From: Ruegeria sp. HKCCD8929 | GTDB taxonomy: Bacteria; Pseudomonadota; Alphaproteobacteria; Rhodobacterales; Rhodobacteraceae | DNA: 64,000 bases | Direction of reading: 5' to 3' | Assembly: GCF_013031405.1 (NCBI RefSeq) | Contig: NZ_WPZY01000006.1 | Location: 62,001-126,000, forward strand | Shown: positions 8,640 through 17,681 of the stretch, in pieces | Numbering within the stretch: position 1 is the stretch's first letter | How the letters are laid out: each line of letters starts with the position of its first letter | Position numbers and translations under genes: made by a program | Notes under the pieces: model-generated | What the model saw: only the letters and a program-made list of their open reading frames with translations | What the model was told of the DNA's origin: nothing | Database searches by the model: none

Positions 8640-10006
8640 TGGATGGCACTGTTCTGGTTGCCGATGATGACCGCACGATCCGCACTGTGCTGACGCAGGC
8701 GCTGACGCGGGCGGGTTGCAAAGTGCATGCCACCAGTTCGCTGACCACGCTGATGCGCTGGGTGGGCGAAGGCAAGGGGGATGTAGTGATCTCGGACGTG
8801 GTCATGCCCGACGGCAACGGGCTGGAAATGCTGCCCAAGATCGCCGAGGACCGGCCCGGCCTGCCGGTGATCGTGATTTCTGCCCAGAACACCATCATGA
8901 CCGCCATTCAGGCCGCCGAGGCCGAGGCCTATGATTACCTACCCAAACCCTTCGATCTGCCGGATCTGATGAAGCGCACCGCGCGGGCGCTGGAACAAAA
9001 ACGCCGCGCGCCTTCCGATCCCCGCGCCGACGGCGGTGAACGGCCCGATGAGCTGCCTCTGGTGGGGCGGACCCCAGCGATGCAGGCGCTTTATCGGCTT
9101 GTGGCGCGGGTGATGAACACCGATCTGCCGGTGATGATCTCGGGCGAAAGCGGTACTGGCAAGTCGCTGATCGCGCGCGCCATCCACGATTTCTCGGACA
9201 GGCGTACCTTGCCCTTCGTCACGGTGACGGCGGCGGATTTGCAAGATCTTGAGGGACCGGTTCGAGTGCTGGCCCGGGTCAGGGGCGGCACGCTGCTGAT
9301 CGATGAGATCGCCAATGTCGAAGATGAGATTCAGGCGCGCATCGTGCGGATGATGGACGCGCCGGGCGATCACGTGCCGCGGTTCATGGCCACCAGCCAG
9401 ACCGACCTGGCGGCGGCGATGGAGAAAGGGAAGGTGCGGCAGGACCTCTACTACCGTCTCAGTGGCGCCGTCGTGCAGGTGCCCGCGCTGCGGGAACGGG
9501 TGGACGACATCCCGCTGCTGGCCGATCACTTCCTGGCGCGGGCCGAGCATGACGGGGCGCCGAAGCGCTGGCTGAGCGCCGAGGCGGTCGAACTCATTCG
9601 CCGCTATTCCTGGCCCGGCAATGTGCGGCAACTGGAAAACGCGGTGCGCCGCCTCGGCCTGACCAGCCGCGCGGATGAGATCACCCGGGCCGAGGTCGAA
9701 ACCGTGCTGGGCAGCCAGCCCGAGGTCGAGCCGGTTTTGGGCGGGGGCGATACCGAAAAGCTCTCGGCCTCGGTCGAACGGCATTTACGGCGCTATTTTG
9801 ACCTTCACGGCAACATGCTGCCTCCACCGGGCCTGTATCAACGCATCCTGCGCGAAGTCGAGGCGCCGTTGATCGAAATCGCGCTCGATGCGACCGGTGG
9901 CAATCAGGCGAAATGTGCCGATTTGCTGGGGATCAACCGGAATACGCTGCGTAAAAAAATCACCGATCTCGATATTCAGGTGACACGCCGCCGAAAACTG
10001 ATGTAA
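8639..10006 (+). CDS. ntrC: Response regulator NtrC lacking the GAFTGA loop
   Basis: A 455-residue regulator. The receiver domain has Asp53 in ISDVVMP and KPF at ~103-105. The AAA+ domain has Walker A GESGTGKS (169-176) and Walker B LLIDEI (219-224). The C-terminal Fis-type helix-turn-helix is [22 protein letters not shown]. Between Walker A and B the sigma-54 contact motif GAFTGA and about 20 surrounding residues are missing: the chain goes from [12 protein letters not shown] almost directly to GGTLLIDE. The Rhodobacter capsulatus NtrC is known to lack this motif and to activate the sigma-70 polymerase, so this protein probably does the same. Confidence 0.95.
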   Translation: MDGTVLVADDDRTIRTVLTQALTRAGCKVHATSSLTTLMRWVGEGKGDVVISDVVMPDGNGLEMLPKIAEDRPGLPVIVISAQNTIMTAIQAAEAEAYDYLPKPFDLPDLMKRTARALEQKRRAPSDPRADGGERPDELPLVGRTPAMQALYRLVARVMNTDLPVMISGESGTGKSLIARAIHDFSDRRTLPFVTVTAADLQDLEGPVRVLARVRGGTLLIDEIANVEDEIQARIVRMMDAPGDHVPRFMATSQTDLAAAMEKGKVRQDLYYRLSGAVVQVPALRERVDDIPLLADHFLARAEHDGAPKRWLSAEAVELIRRYSWPGNVRQLENAVRRLGLTSRADEITRAEVETVLGSQPEVEPVLGGGDTEKLSASVERHLRRYFDLHGNMLPPPGLYQRILREVEAPLIEIALDATGGNQAKCADLLGINRNTLRKKITDLDIQVTRRRKLM

Positions 10007-10105
10007 TATCGCCACACAAACCGTGGCATCCGGGTGCCATCCCGGCAAGGACCACGACATATGGCGGTAAGTCGCTTCGGCGGCACATCAGAATGAGGGC
10101 AGCAG

Positions 10106-12394
10106 GTGGCAACCCGGTCACAGCACGGGCCGATCGCGATGGTCAGCCGGTGGCGCAAAACCCGAAAAGCCCGTAATATCGGGACTTTGGGACTGGTTCT
10201 TCTGGGGCCTGTTCTGGCGCTGGCCACTTATCTTGTCATTGGTCCTTTCGATCTGGGCACTTCGGCCCCGACCCTTCGCCTTGTATTGCTGGCCGACCTT
10301 GTCTATGTGCTGGTGCTTGCCGCTTTGGTGCTGGCCCAAATGGGCCGCCTGATTGCAGCGAGGCGGGCCAAATCAGCGGGTTCCCGCCTGCATTTGCGCC
10401 TGATCGGCGTATTTACCTTCCTCGCTCTGGTGCCGACCGTCACGGTGGCGATCTTCGCTGGCCTGACGGTGAATATCGGGCTTGAAGGCTGGTTCTCGGA
10501 CCGGGTGCGGCAGGTGGTTGGCTCGTCGCTCTCGGCGGCCGAGGCATATGAGCGCGAACACCGGCAGGGGCTGGGGCAGGATGCCACCGTTCTGGGGCGG
10601 TTCCTCGACAAGGCCCGGTCGCTGAATTTCTACGTCACCGATGCGGAACTGCGCGAGATTCTGGCGCAGGGACAGGCACAGATCCAGCGCGGCCTGCGCG
10701 AGGCTTATGTGATCGACGGCACCGGTGAGATCCGTGCGCGGGGCGACCGCTCGTACCTGTTCGACTTCGAACAACCAGAGATCGAACAGATTGCCGAGGC
10801 CGAAGACAAGGGCCTGCTGATCATCGAGGATTGGAGCAACAACGAGTTTCGCGCGATCGTGCCGCTGCAGGCCTATCTGGACCGCTACCTGTATGTCAGC
10901 CGCGAGGTGGACGGCAATATCCTGAACCTGCTCGACGATACCAAGGAGACCGCGCGGTTCTACCAGCAATTGGAGAGCGAGCGGGGCCGGGTCCTGTTCG
11001 AGTTTGGTCTGCTTTACCTGGGCTTTGCCGTGATCATGATCCTGGCGGCGGTGTCGCTGGGCATGTGGTTTGCCGAACGGCTGTCGCGCCCCGTGGGCCG
11101 TCTGACCACGGCGGCGCAGCGCGTCGGTGGCGGCGATCTGAGCGTGCAGGTAGTGGAAGAGGACAGCGACGACGAGATCGCCATGCTGGGCCGCTATTTC
11201 AACCAGATGACCCGGCAGCTCAAAGGGCAGCGCGACGCTCTGCTGGTGAACACCCGGCATATTGAGCGCCGCCGCAGACTGTTCGATTCCGTGCTGAGTT
11301 CGGTAACCTCGGGTGTTGTGGGTCTGGATCCCGAGGGACGGGTGACCTTCGTCAACCGCTCGGCGCAACGTCTGCTGGGCTGGACCGGAGAGGAGCAGCA
11401 CAACCTGGCGCTGGCTATCGCGGTGCCCGAGTTCCAGCCCCTCTTCAAGGAACTCAAGGATGGTGCGCAGGAAACCGTGCAGGGCGCGCTCAAGGTCACC
11501 CGCAAGGGCCAATTGGAAAACCTGCTGGTACGCATGGCCACACGGCGAGGCGAAGATGGCGGGCTTGAGGGGTATGTGGTGGCCTTTGACGATGTCACCG
11601 ATCTGGTCAGTGCCCAGCGGATGGCGGCCTGGGGCGACGTGGCCCGCCGCATCGCGCATGAGATCAAGAACCCGCTCACCCCCATTCAACTCAGTGCCGA
11701 ACGGATCAAGCGCAAGTTCTCTCGCAAGTTGGACGAGGCTGATTGCGACAGCCTGGAATCGATGACCGATGTGATCGTGCGCCAAACCAATGACCTGAGG
11801 CGGATCGTGGACGAGTTCTCGAAATTTGCCCGCATGCCAGAACCCGAGCGGCGTCAGGAAGACATTGTCGAACTGGTACGCGAGGCGGTGCTGTTGCAGC
11901 AGTCCGGTCAGCCAGATGTGCGGATTGAAGCGGAGTTGCCCGAGGATCCGGCACTGGCCGATGTTGACGCCACGATGCTGAGCCAGGCGCTTACCAACCT
12001 GATCAAGAACGCAGGTGAAGCCATTGAGACGCTGAAGAAAAAAGGCGCACCCGACAATCTCTCGCCACAGATTTACGTCCGGCTGTCACATGAGGCGAAC
12101 GGCACCTGTATTACCATTGCCGACAATGGCATCGGCCTGCCCGAAGACCGGGCACGGCTGTTCGAGCCATATGTCACCACCCGCGACGAGGGCACCGGCC
12201 TTGGCCTGCCCATCGTCAAGAAAATCATCGAGGAACATGGCGGCACTCTCACGCTTGAGGACGCGCCGGTATTCGACGGACAGGACCATTTCGGCGCGAT
12301 GGCCGTGATCCGTTTGCCGGGGGCTGAAACCGCCCCTGCGGAAGCGCCGCCAAAGCAGGCGATTACAACCAAAGTGAAAGCAGGCCAATCATGA
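10106..12394 (+). CDS. ntrY: Membrane sensor kinase NtrY
   Basis: A 762-residue transmembrane histidine kinase, partner of NtrX in nitrogen, redox and cell-envelope responses of alphaproteobacteria. There are N-terminal hydrophobic helices (~25-100), a periplasmic stretch, a second membrane segment near LLYLGFAVIMILAAVSLGMWF (~307-327), then HAMP, PAS (~385-490) and the kinase H-box [19 protein letters not shown] with His518. ATP-binding boxes are LTNLIKNAGEAI, IADNGIGLP and GTGLGLPIV. The start is taken as GTG 10106 after GAGGGCAGCAG; the in-frame ATG at 10139 is an alternative. A 99-bp gap after ntrC may hold its own promoter. The stop overlaps ntrX by ATGA. Confidence 0.94.
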   Translation: MATRSQHGPIAMVSRWRKTRKARNIGTLGLVLLGPVLALATYLVIGPFDLGTSAPTLRLVLLADLVYVLVLAALVLAQMGRLIAARRAKSAGSRLHLRLIGVFTFLALVPTVTVAIFAGLTVNIGLEGWFSDRVRQVVGSSLSAAEAYEREHRQGLGQDATVLGRFLDKARSLNFYVTDAELREILAQGQAQIQRGLREAYVIDGTGEIRARGDRSYLFDFEQPEIEQIAEAEDKGLLIIEDWSNNEFRAIVPLQAYLDRYLYVSREVDGNILNLLDDTKETARFYQQLESERGRVLFEFGLLYLGFAVIMILAAVSLGMWFAERLSRPVGRLTTAAQRVGGGDLSVQVVEEDSDDEIAMLGRYFNQMTRQLKGQRDALLVNTRHIERRRRLFDSVLSSVTSGVVGLDPEGRVTFVNRSAQRLLGWTGEEQHNLALAIAVPEFQPLFKELKDGAQETVQGALKVTRKGQLENLLVRMATRRGEDGGLEGYVVAFDDVTDLVSAQRMAAWGDVARRIAHEIKNPLTPIQLSAERIKRKFSRKLDEADCDSLESMTDVIVRQTNDLRRIVDEFSKFARMPEPERRQEDIVELVREAVLLQQSGQPDVRIEAELPEDPALADVDATMLSQALTNLIKNAGEAIETLKKKGAPDNLSPQIYVRLSHEANGTCITIADNGIGLPEDRARLFEPYVTTRDEGTGLGLPIVKKIIEEHGGTLTLEDAPVFDGQDHFGAMAVIRLPGAETAPAEAPPKQAITTKVKAGQS

Positions 12395-13800
12395 GTGACA
12401 TTCTGATCGTAGATGACGAACGCGATATTCGCGAACTGGTTTCCGATATTCTGGAGGATGAAGGCTATTCCACCCGGCTGGCGGGCAATTCCGACGATTG
12501 CATGGCCGAGATCAATTCCGAGGCGCCGGGGCTGCTGATCCTCGATATCTGGCTCAAGGACAGCCGGATGGACGGCATCGATATCCTCAAGGCCGTCAAA
12601 CGCGACAACCCGGATGTGCCGGTGGTGATCATTTCCGGCCACGGCAATATCGAGATCGCGGTGGCTGCGATCAAGCAGGGGGCCTATGACTTCATCGAAA
12701 AGCCCTTCAACATCGACCAGCTTATGGTGGTGATCCGCCGCGCCATGGAAACCTCGCGCCTGCGCCGCGAGAACGCCGCGCTGAAACGGCGCGAAGTGAG
12801 TTGTTCAGACATGATCGGAAAATCGGCGGCGTTCCGGTCAATGCTGGGCCAGCTTGACAAGGTCACAAAGTCGAACGGTCGGGTGATGCTGCGCGGACCC
12901 GCTGGGTCGGGCAAAGAGATTGCCGCGCGCTATATCCATGCCCATTCGAACCGCGCCAACGGCCCCTTTGTCACCGTGAACTGCGCGGGGATGGAACCGG
13001 AGCGGATGGAAGAGGTGCTGTTTGGTCGTGAGACGCCGGAACGCGGCATCGAATCCGGCCTGCTGGAAGAGGCCCATGGCGGCGTGATCTATTTCGACGA
13101 GGTCGCGGATATGCCGCTGGGTACCCAGTCCAAGATCCTGCGCGTGCTGGTCGATCAGCAGTTCCAACGGGTCGGTGGGTCTGACAAGGTGCGTGTCGAT
13201 TTGCGGGTGATCTCGTCCACCAACAAGGATCTCGAGGCCGAGATTCAGGCGGACCGGTTCCGCGAGGAACTTTATCACCGGTTGAACGTGGTGCCGATTG
13301 CGGTGCCTTCGCTGGAGGAGCGGCGCGAGGATATTCCGGTGCTGGCCCAGCATTTCATCGAGATGTGCAACGAGAGTCAGGGCCTGCCGGTGCGTGAGCT
13401 GAGCGATGAGGCGGTGGCGCTGATGCAGACCATGGTCTGGCCGGGCAATGTGCGTCAGCTCAAGAACCTGGTCGAGCGGGTGCTGATCCTGGGCGACAGC
13501 GCGGGTCCCATCGAGGCGAAAGAACTGCCCAACGACGAGGACAAGGCCGAGGAAGAGGGCCGGGTGGTTCTGTCCGGAGCGCTGGCGACGTTGCCGTTGC
13601 GCGAGGCGCGTGAGGCGTTTGAGCGGGAATATTTGCTGACCCAGATCAACCGGTTCGGCGGCAATATCAGCCGAACGGCCAGCTTTGTTGGCATGGAGCG
13701 CAGCGCGCTGCACCGCAAGCTAAAATCGCTGGGGGTCGTGACCTCGAACAAATCCGGTGCCCGGGTGGCGCATGTGGACGAGCCGGAACCGGCGGAATAG
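12391..13800 (+). CDS. ntrX: Response regulator NtrX
   Basis: A 469-residue regulator: receiver with Asp52 in LILDIWL and KPF near 105; AAA+ domain with Walker A GPAGSGKE and VIYFDEVADMP as Walker B; and a C-terminal Fis-type helix-turn-helix (FGGNISRTASFVGMERSALHRKLKSLG). Where a sigma-54 activator has GAFTGA, this protein reads GLLEEAHGG, so classical sigma-54 activation is unlikely; this is usual for alphaproteobacterial NtrX. It is the last gene of the Ntr block and translationally coupled to ntrY. Confidence 0.95.
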   Translation: MSDILIVDDERDIRELVSDILEDEGYSTRLAGNSDDCMAEINSEAPGLLILDIWLKDSRMDGIDILKAVKRDNPDVPVVIISGHGNIEIAVAAIKQGAYDFIEKPFNIDQLMVVIRRAMETSRLRRENAALKRREVSCSDMIGKSAAFRSMLGQLDKVTKSNGRVMLRGPAGSGKEIAARYIHAHSNRANGPFVTVNCAGMEPERMEEVLFGRETPERGIESGLLEEAHGGVIYFDEVADMPLGTQSKILRVLVDQQFQRVGGSDKVRVDLRVISSTNKDLEAEIQADRFREELYHRLNVVPIAVPSLEERREDIPVLAQHFIEMCNESQGLPVRELSDEAVALMQTMVWPGNVRQLKNLVERVLILGDSAGPIEAKELPNDEDKAEEEGRVVLSGALATLPLREAREAFEREYLLTQINRFGGNISRTASFVGMERSALHRKLKSLGVVTSNKSGARVAHVDEPEPAE

Positions 13801-13893
13801 CTCCTTGTGACGCTTCGCCGAAATGACCTGCCGGGCATGCCGGGAACGGCGGATATTGTGCATGTTCCCATTGCGATGTGGTAGAGTTGCGGC

Positions 13894-14460
13894 ATGGAAC
13901 TGAAACAGGTTCACGGCTATCCGGCGTTTGGCAAACGGCTTCGGCGGTTGCGCCGGTCCGTCGGCCTCAAGCAGTCGGCTTTGGCCGATCTTCTGGGTGT
14001 CGATCAGACAACGGTCTCCAGATGGGAAAACGGCGTTCAAAGGCCCGCCCCCGATCTTCAGAGATCGGTTTTCAAGACCCTTGCCCCTGTTAGTCCAAAC
14101 GATTCCGCGCTCAAGCGTCTGGTTGTGAACTCCACCGAGTGCATTCATCTGGTCGAGGAGGCCAGTCATATCTGCCTTGCTTATTCGGCCAGCCGCGCAA
14201 GGGATTGGAACACAAGCCAAAATGCATTGCTCGGCGTGTCCCTCTGGCAATTTGCAACGGACGAAATCCGCCAGGCGGAGGCGGAGTTGAAGGATGAGGG
14301 TTGGTGGGATCAGCAAATGCCCAGGCCAAAGGCGTTCCTGACCTCCGAGGCGGTTCACGACCGAATTCGGATCAGCGCGGGTGAGATCATCTGGGAGCGG
14401 CTGTACCTTGCGGACGGCACACCTGTGCGACTGGTTAGCGGTACCCGGGTCAGCGCATAA
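13894..14460 (+). CDS. XRE-type DNA-binding protein with a PAS-like C-terminal region
   Basis: A 188-residue protein. Residues ~12-62 form an XRE/Cro helix-turn-helix (FGKRLRRLRRSVGLKQSALA, then VDQTTVSRWENG). The C-terminal ~125 residues (VVNSTECIHLVEEASHICLAYS ... LLGVSLWQFATDEIRQAE ... GEIIWERLYLADGTPVRLVSG) have the rhythm of a PAS-type sensor domain, but I do not recognise a named family. No clear Shine-Dalgarno sequence precedes ATG 13894. It lies 93 bp after ntrX and 43 bp before an MFS gene, which it may regulate and share a transcript with. Confidence 0.75.
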   Translation: MELKQVHGYPAFGKRLRRLRRSVGLKQSALADLLGVDQTTVSRWENGVQRPAPDLQRSVFKTLAPVSPNDSALKRLVVNSTECIHLVEEASHICLAYSASRARDWNTSQNALLGVSLWQFATDEIRQAEAELKDEGWWDQQMPRPKAFLTSEAVHDRIRISAGEIIWERLYLADGTPVRLVSGTRVSA

Positions 14461-14503
14461 TTTATGCGTTCTTGAGCCGCCTCCGCCAGGCTAATCTGGG
14501 CTT

Positions 14504-15679
14504 ATGTCCCAACCCGTTCGCACCGTTTTCCTGGTCTTGCTGCTTTGGTTCGCAGGTCTCGGCGCCGCAACCCAGTTCGCGAAGATCGCCGTTCCGTTTG
14601 CCGAGGTCGGGTGGCTTTACCCCGGCAATGCGGACGCGCTTGGCTGGCTACTGTCGATCATCAGTCTGACCGGCGCGATTTTGGGAACCCTCTCGGGCGC
14701 GATTGCAAGCCGGGTGGGGCCGGTGAGGCTTCTGCTGACTGGTCTTGTTCTTGGAGGGGCCATTTCTCTTTGGCAGGCGACCCTTCCCGGTTTTCCCATG
14801 ATGCTGGTGAGCCGCGTGATTGAAGGCCTATCCCATCTTGCCATTGTTGTGGCCGCTCCGACCTTGATGTCACAGATTACCCAGGGCAGGGGCCGTAACA
14901 TCGCGATGGTACTCTGGAGCACGTTCTTTGGCGTGGCGTTCGCCCTGAACGCCTGGTTCGGATTGCCCGTCATCGGGGCGCTGGGATTGCCGGCCTATTT
15001 TGCGCTCCATGGCGTCTTGATGCTGCTGATCGCAGGCGTGCTGGCCGCGTGCCGGCTCAACATCTCTTTCGATACCTCGGCCGCGCGCGTGTTCGGACTG
15101 GACGTGTTCATCGACGTCCATCGCCGGACCTACAGATCTCCGTTCATTGCGGCCCCGGCCATCGGGTGGCTGTTTTACACGCTGACTTTTGTCTCATTGC
15201 TGGCGATCCTGCCCGACAGGCTGCCCGAGGACATACGCGGCCTCATCGCGGGCATCATGCCGTTGGCGGGCATCATTGTGTCGTGGCTGGCCGTGCCGCT
15301 GTTGTTGAGCGTCACCACGGGTATCACCATCGTCAGTCTTGGATTTGGCATGAGCATAGTGACGATCGGATTGCTCCCGTTGGGCATGCCGTTACCCATT
15401 GTGTGTGTCGCCCTTTTCTCGGCTTTGGGACTGGTGCAGGGGGGAAGTTTTGCGGCGGTTCCCGAGCTTAACCCCACGCCCGAGGCGCAGGCGTTGAGCT
15501 ATGGCGCGATGGCCCAGATGGGCAACACCGGCAACCTTCTTGGAACACCGATCCTGCTGGCGGTATTGTGGCGCACTGGCGAGGCCGGAATGTTTGGTTT
15601 CGTGGTTTTGGTCTATCTCGCCGCCATTGCAGCGCATGTTTGGTTAGGCCGCAGGCGGAGGTTCGAAACCGCGCAGTAG
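14504..15679 (+). CDS. Major facilitator superfamily transporter
   Basis: A 391-residue membrane protein with about twelve hydrophobic segments and an MFS loop 2-3 region (SGAIASRVGPVRLLLTGLVL). The first helix starts right at the N-terminus (VRTVFLVLLLWFAGLG). It loosely resembles the CynX/NimT-type uptake or efflux carriers. Substrate unknown. The adjoining XRE protein upstream on the same strand suggests local control. The start ATG 14504 gives the full family length. Confidence 0.8.
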   Translation: MSQPVRTVFLVLLLWFAGLGAATQFAKIAVPFAEVGWLYPGNADALGWLLSIISLTGAILGTLSGAIASRVGPVRLLLTGLVLGGAISLWQATLPGFPMMLVSRVIEGLSHLAIVVAAPTLMSQITQGRGRNIAMVLWSTFFGVAFALNAWFGLPVIGALGLPAYFALHGVLMLLIAGVLAACRLNISFDTSAARVFGLDVFIDVHRRTYRSPFIAAPAIGWLFYTLTFVSLLAILPDRLPEDIRGLIAGIMPLAGIIVSWLAVPLLLSVTTGITIVSLGFGMSIVTIGLLPLGMPLPIVCVALFSALGLVQGGSFAAVPELNPTPEAQALSYGAMAQMGNTGNLLGTPILLAVLWRTGEAGMFGFVVLVYLAAIAAHVWLGRRRRFETAQ

Positions 15680-15727
15680 CGGTCAAAAGTGCCCTCAGAA
15701 ACCTTGGATGCTTGTAACCCCTGATCG

Positions 15728-16207
15728 CTAACCAGCCTGCGCCGGTGTGATGATCTGAAACGACCCATCGTCGAATTTGACGAAACACGAGTTGCCTGCA
15801 AGCGCTGGCAGCCGGGTGGTGCGTCGGGCCGTGACCTGTGATTTCACGTTCTGACGGCAGGGCGGCAGGCTGACCGGGCGAAAGCCCTTTTGGGCCATGC
15901 ACTGTGCCTCGACCCGCTTTCGCAACCCGGCGTTTGCATCGACCGAATAAACTCGGCCCGGTTCCCACCAACCCGGTCTCGTGTAACACTGACCGGGTCC
16001 GTGGCAGTAGGTGCGTGGGGGATAATAAATCGGCGGGCTCTGGCGTATCTGAGTGGCCACCGGCGCATCCTTCAGCGCCTTCACCTGACATTGAGTGGTT
16101 TCGGTTTGCATGCGCGACACCGACTCTCCCTCGCGATAGTAAATTGAGAGGGGCGCGCAGGCGGACAGGCAGAACGCCAAGGCACTCATACGTAATGCGG
16201 TTTTCAT
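15728..16207 (-). CDS. Small lipoprotein of unknown function
   Basis: A 159-residue protein whose N-terminus MKTALRMSALAFCLSACAP is a lipoprotein signal with lipobox LSAC (lipidated Cys17). The mature part is rich in Pro, Tyr and Cys (SPPIYYPPRTYCHGPGQCYT) and has about six further cysteines, hinting at disulfides in the periplasm. ATG 16207 is chosen because it begins the signal peptide; an in-frame extension to 16273 would bury it and overlap the trkA promoter region. Divergent from trkA. No family recognised. Confidence 0.7.
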   Translation of the reverse strand: MKTALRMSALAFCLSACAPLSIYYREGESVSRMQTETTQCQVKALKDAPVATQIRQSPPIYYPPRTYCHGPGQCYTRPGWWEPGRVYSVDANAGLRKRVEAQCMAQKGFRPVSLPPCRQNVKSQVTARRTTRLPALAGNSCFVKFDDGSFQIITPAQAG

Positions 16208-16304
16208 TCTGCCAGCTTGCCTCAGCGATGTCCGGTTGACAATTGAATTGACCGGCTGGGGGGCATCTGTCATTCAAAACCCTCAGGGCAGAAAGGCCAG
16301 AGGC

Positions 16305-17681
16305 ATGAAGGTCATCATTTGCGGCGCCGGGCAGGTGGGTTGGCAGATCGCGCGGCACCTGTCGGGCGAGTTGAACGATGTGACGGTGGTGGACAACAAC
16401 CCGGACCTGGTCCGGCGCGCGACCGAGACGCTGGACGTGCAGGGGATCGCGGGTTTTGCCAGCTACCCGGACGTGCTGGAACGGGCCGGTGCAAACGACG
16501 CGGACATGATCATCGCCGCCACCCATTCTGACGAGGTGAACATGGTCACCTGTCAGATGGCGCATTCGGTGTTCTCGATCCAGCGCAAGATCGCGCGGCT
16601 GCGCGCAAAATCCTACCTGGAAGCGATCCATTCCGACCTCTACCGCCGCGACCACCTGCCCATCGACGTAGTGATCAGCCCCGAGCGCGAGGTTGCCGCC
16701 GCCGCCATGCGCCGCCTGTCGGCGCCTGCCGCCTTTGACACCGAAGTGTTCATGGAAGGCCGGGCGCAGCTGCTGGGTATCCGCGTGCAGGAGGATTGCC
16801 CGATCGTGAACACGCCCCTGCGGCAGCTCACCGATCTGTTCTCGACCCTCAGCTCCATCGTGGTGGGAGTCCGGCGCGAGGGGACGCTGTTTGCGCCCGA
16901 GCCGGGGGATCAGCTGTTTGTCGGCGACGAATGCTATGTCTTTGCCAATGTCGAAGATGTGGACCGCACGATGGAGGTCTTCGGCAAAACCCAGAAAAAG
17001 CAGGACCGCGTGGTCGTCGTGGGCGGCGGTAATGTGGGGCTTGAGGTCGCAAAGACGCTGGAAGAGCGAGAAGGGCGTATTCGCGCCAAGATCATCGAAC
17101 GGGACCGGCGCTGTGCCGAACGCGCTGCCGAGGCGCTGGAGCGGACCATCGTGCTGAACGGCGACGGGCTGGATTCCTCGCTGCTGAACGAGGCCGGGAT
17201 CGACCGCGCGGATGCGATGCTGGCGGTGACCGATGACGACAAGACCAACATGCTCGCCGCCGTGCGCGCCAAATCCGAGGGCTGTCCGCTGGCCATTGCC
17301 CTGATCAACGATCCCACCATGGTACCGCTGATGGGGCCGCTGGGCATCGACGCCTATATCAACCCGCGCGCCACCACCGTCAGCTCGATCCTGCGCCATA
17401 TCCGTCACGGGCGGGTTCGGCAGGTCTACTCCATCGGCGATGCCGAGGCCGAGGTGATCGAGGCCGAGGTACTGTCGACCTCGCCGATGGCCGGGCAGAA
17501 ACTGCGCGACATCGATTTTCCCGAAGGCGTACTGGTCGGTGCCGTGCGCAAGGGCGATGAGGTGCTGCGCCCAACGGGCAGCTTGCGGATCGAGGAAAAG
17601 GACGTGGTGGCGATCTTTGCCATGGCCGATGACGTGCCCGAGGTCGAGCGGCTCATGCAGGTTTCGATCGACTTCTTCTGA
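16305..17681 (+). CDS. trkA: Trk potassium-uptake regulatory subunit TrkA
   Basis: A 458-residue cytoplasmic NAD(H)-binding gate of the Trk potassium uptake system. It has two RCK repeats, each with a Rossmann motif: MKVIICGAGQVGWQIA at the N-terminus and RVVVVGGGNVGLEVA near 235, each followed by a TrkA-C domain. Length equals the E. coli protein. ATG 16305 is preferred over the open frame from 16236 because it starts exactly at the Rossmann strand. Its stop overlaps the trkH start (TGATG). Confidence 0.95.
   Translation: MKVIICGAGQVGWQIARHLSGELNDVTVVDNNPDLVRRATETLDVQGIAGFASYPDVLERAGANDADMIIAATHSDEVNMVTCQMAHSVFSIQRKIARLRAKSYLEAIHSDLYRRDHLPIDVVISPEREVAAAAMRRLSAPAAFDTEVFMEGRAQLLGIRVQEDCPIVNTPLRQLTDLFSTLSSIVVGVRREGTLFAPEPGDQLFVGDECYVFANVEDVDRTMEVFGKTQKKQDRVVVVGGGNVGLEVAKTLEEREGRIRAKIIERDRRCAERAAEALERTIVLNGDGLDSSLLNEAGIDRADAMLAVTDDDKTNMLAAVRAKSEGCPLAIALINDPTMVPLMGPLGIDAYINPRATTVSSILRHIRHGRVRQVYSIGDAEAEVIEAEVLSTSPMAGQKLRDIDFPEGVLVGAVRKGDEVLRPTGSLRIEEKDVVAIFAMADDVPEVERLMQVSIDFF

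Noticed and set aside
10007-10105. Hairpin TGGCA-TCCGGG-TGCCA between ntrC and ntrY as a terminator
   Set aside because: Only a 5-bp stem without a U-run; it may be a minor structure in a region that more likely contains the ntrY promoter.
10373-11785. 470-codon minus-strand open frame inside ntrY
   Set aside because: Antisense shadow with unnatural His/Gln/Arg composition; ntrY is certain on the other strand.
15468-17408. 646-codon minus-strand open frame across the MFS, lipoprotein and trkA genes
   Set aside because: It is the antisense shadow of trkA and MFS codons; no family features, and the sense genes are unambiguous.
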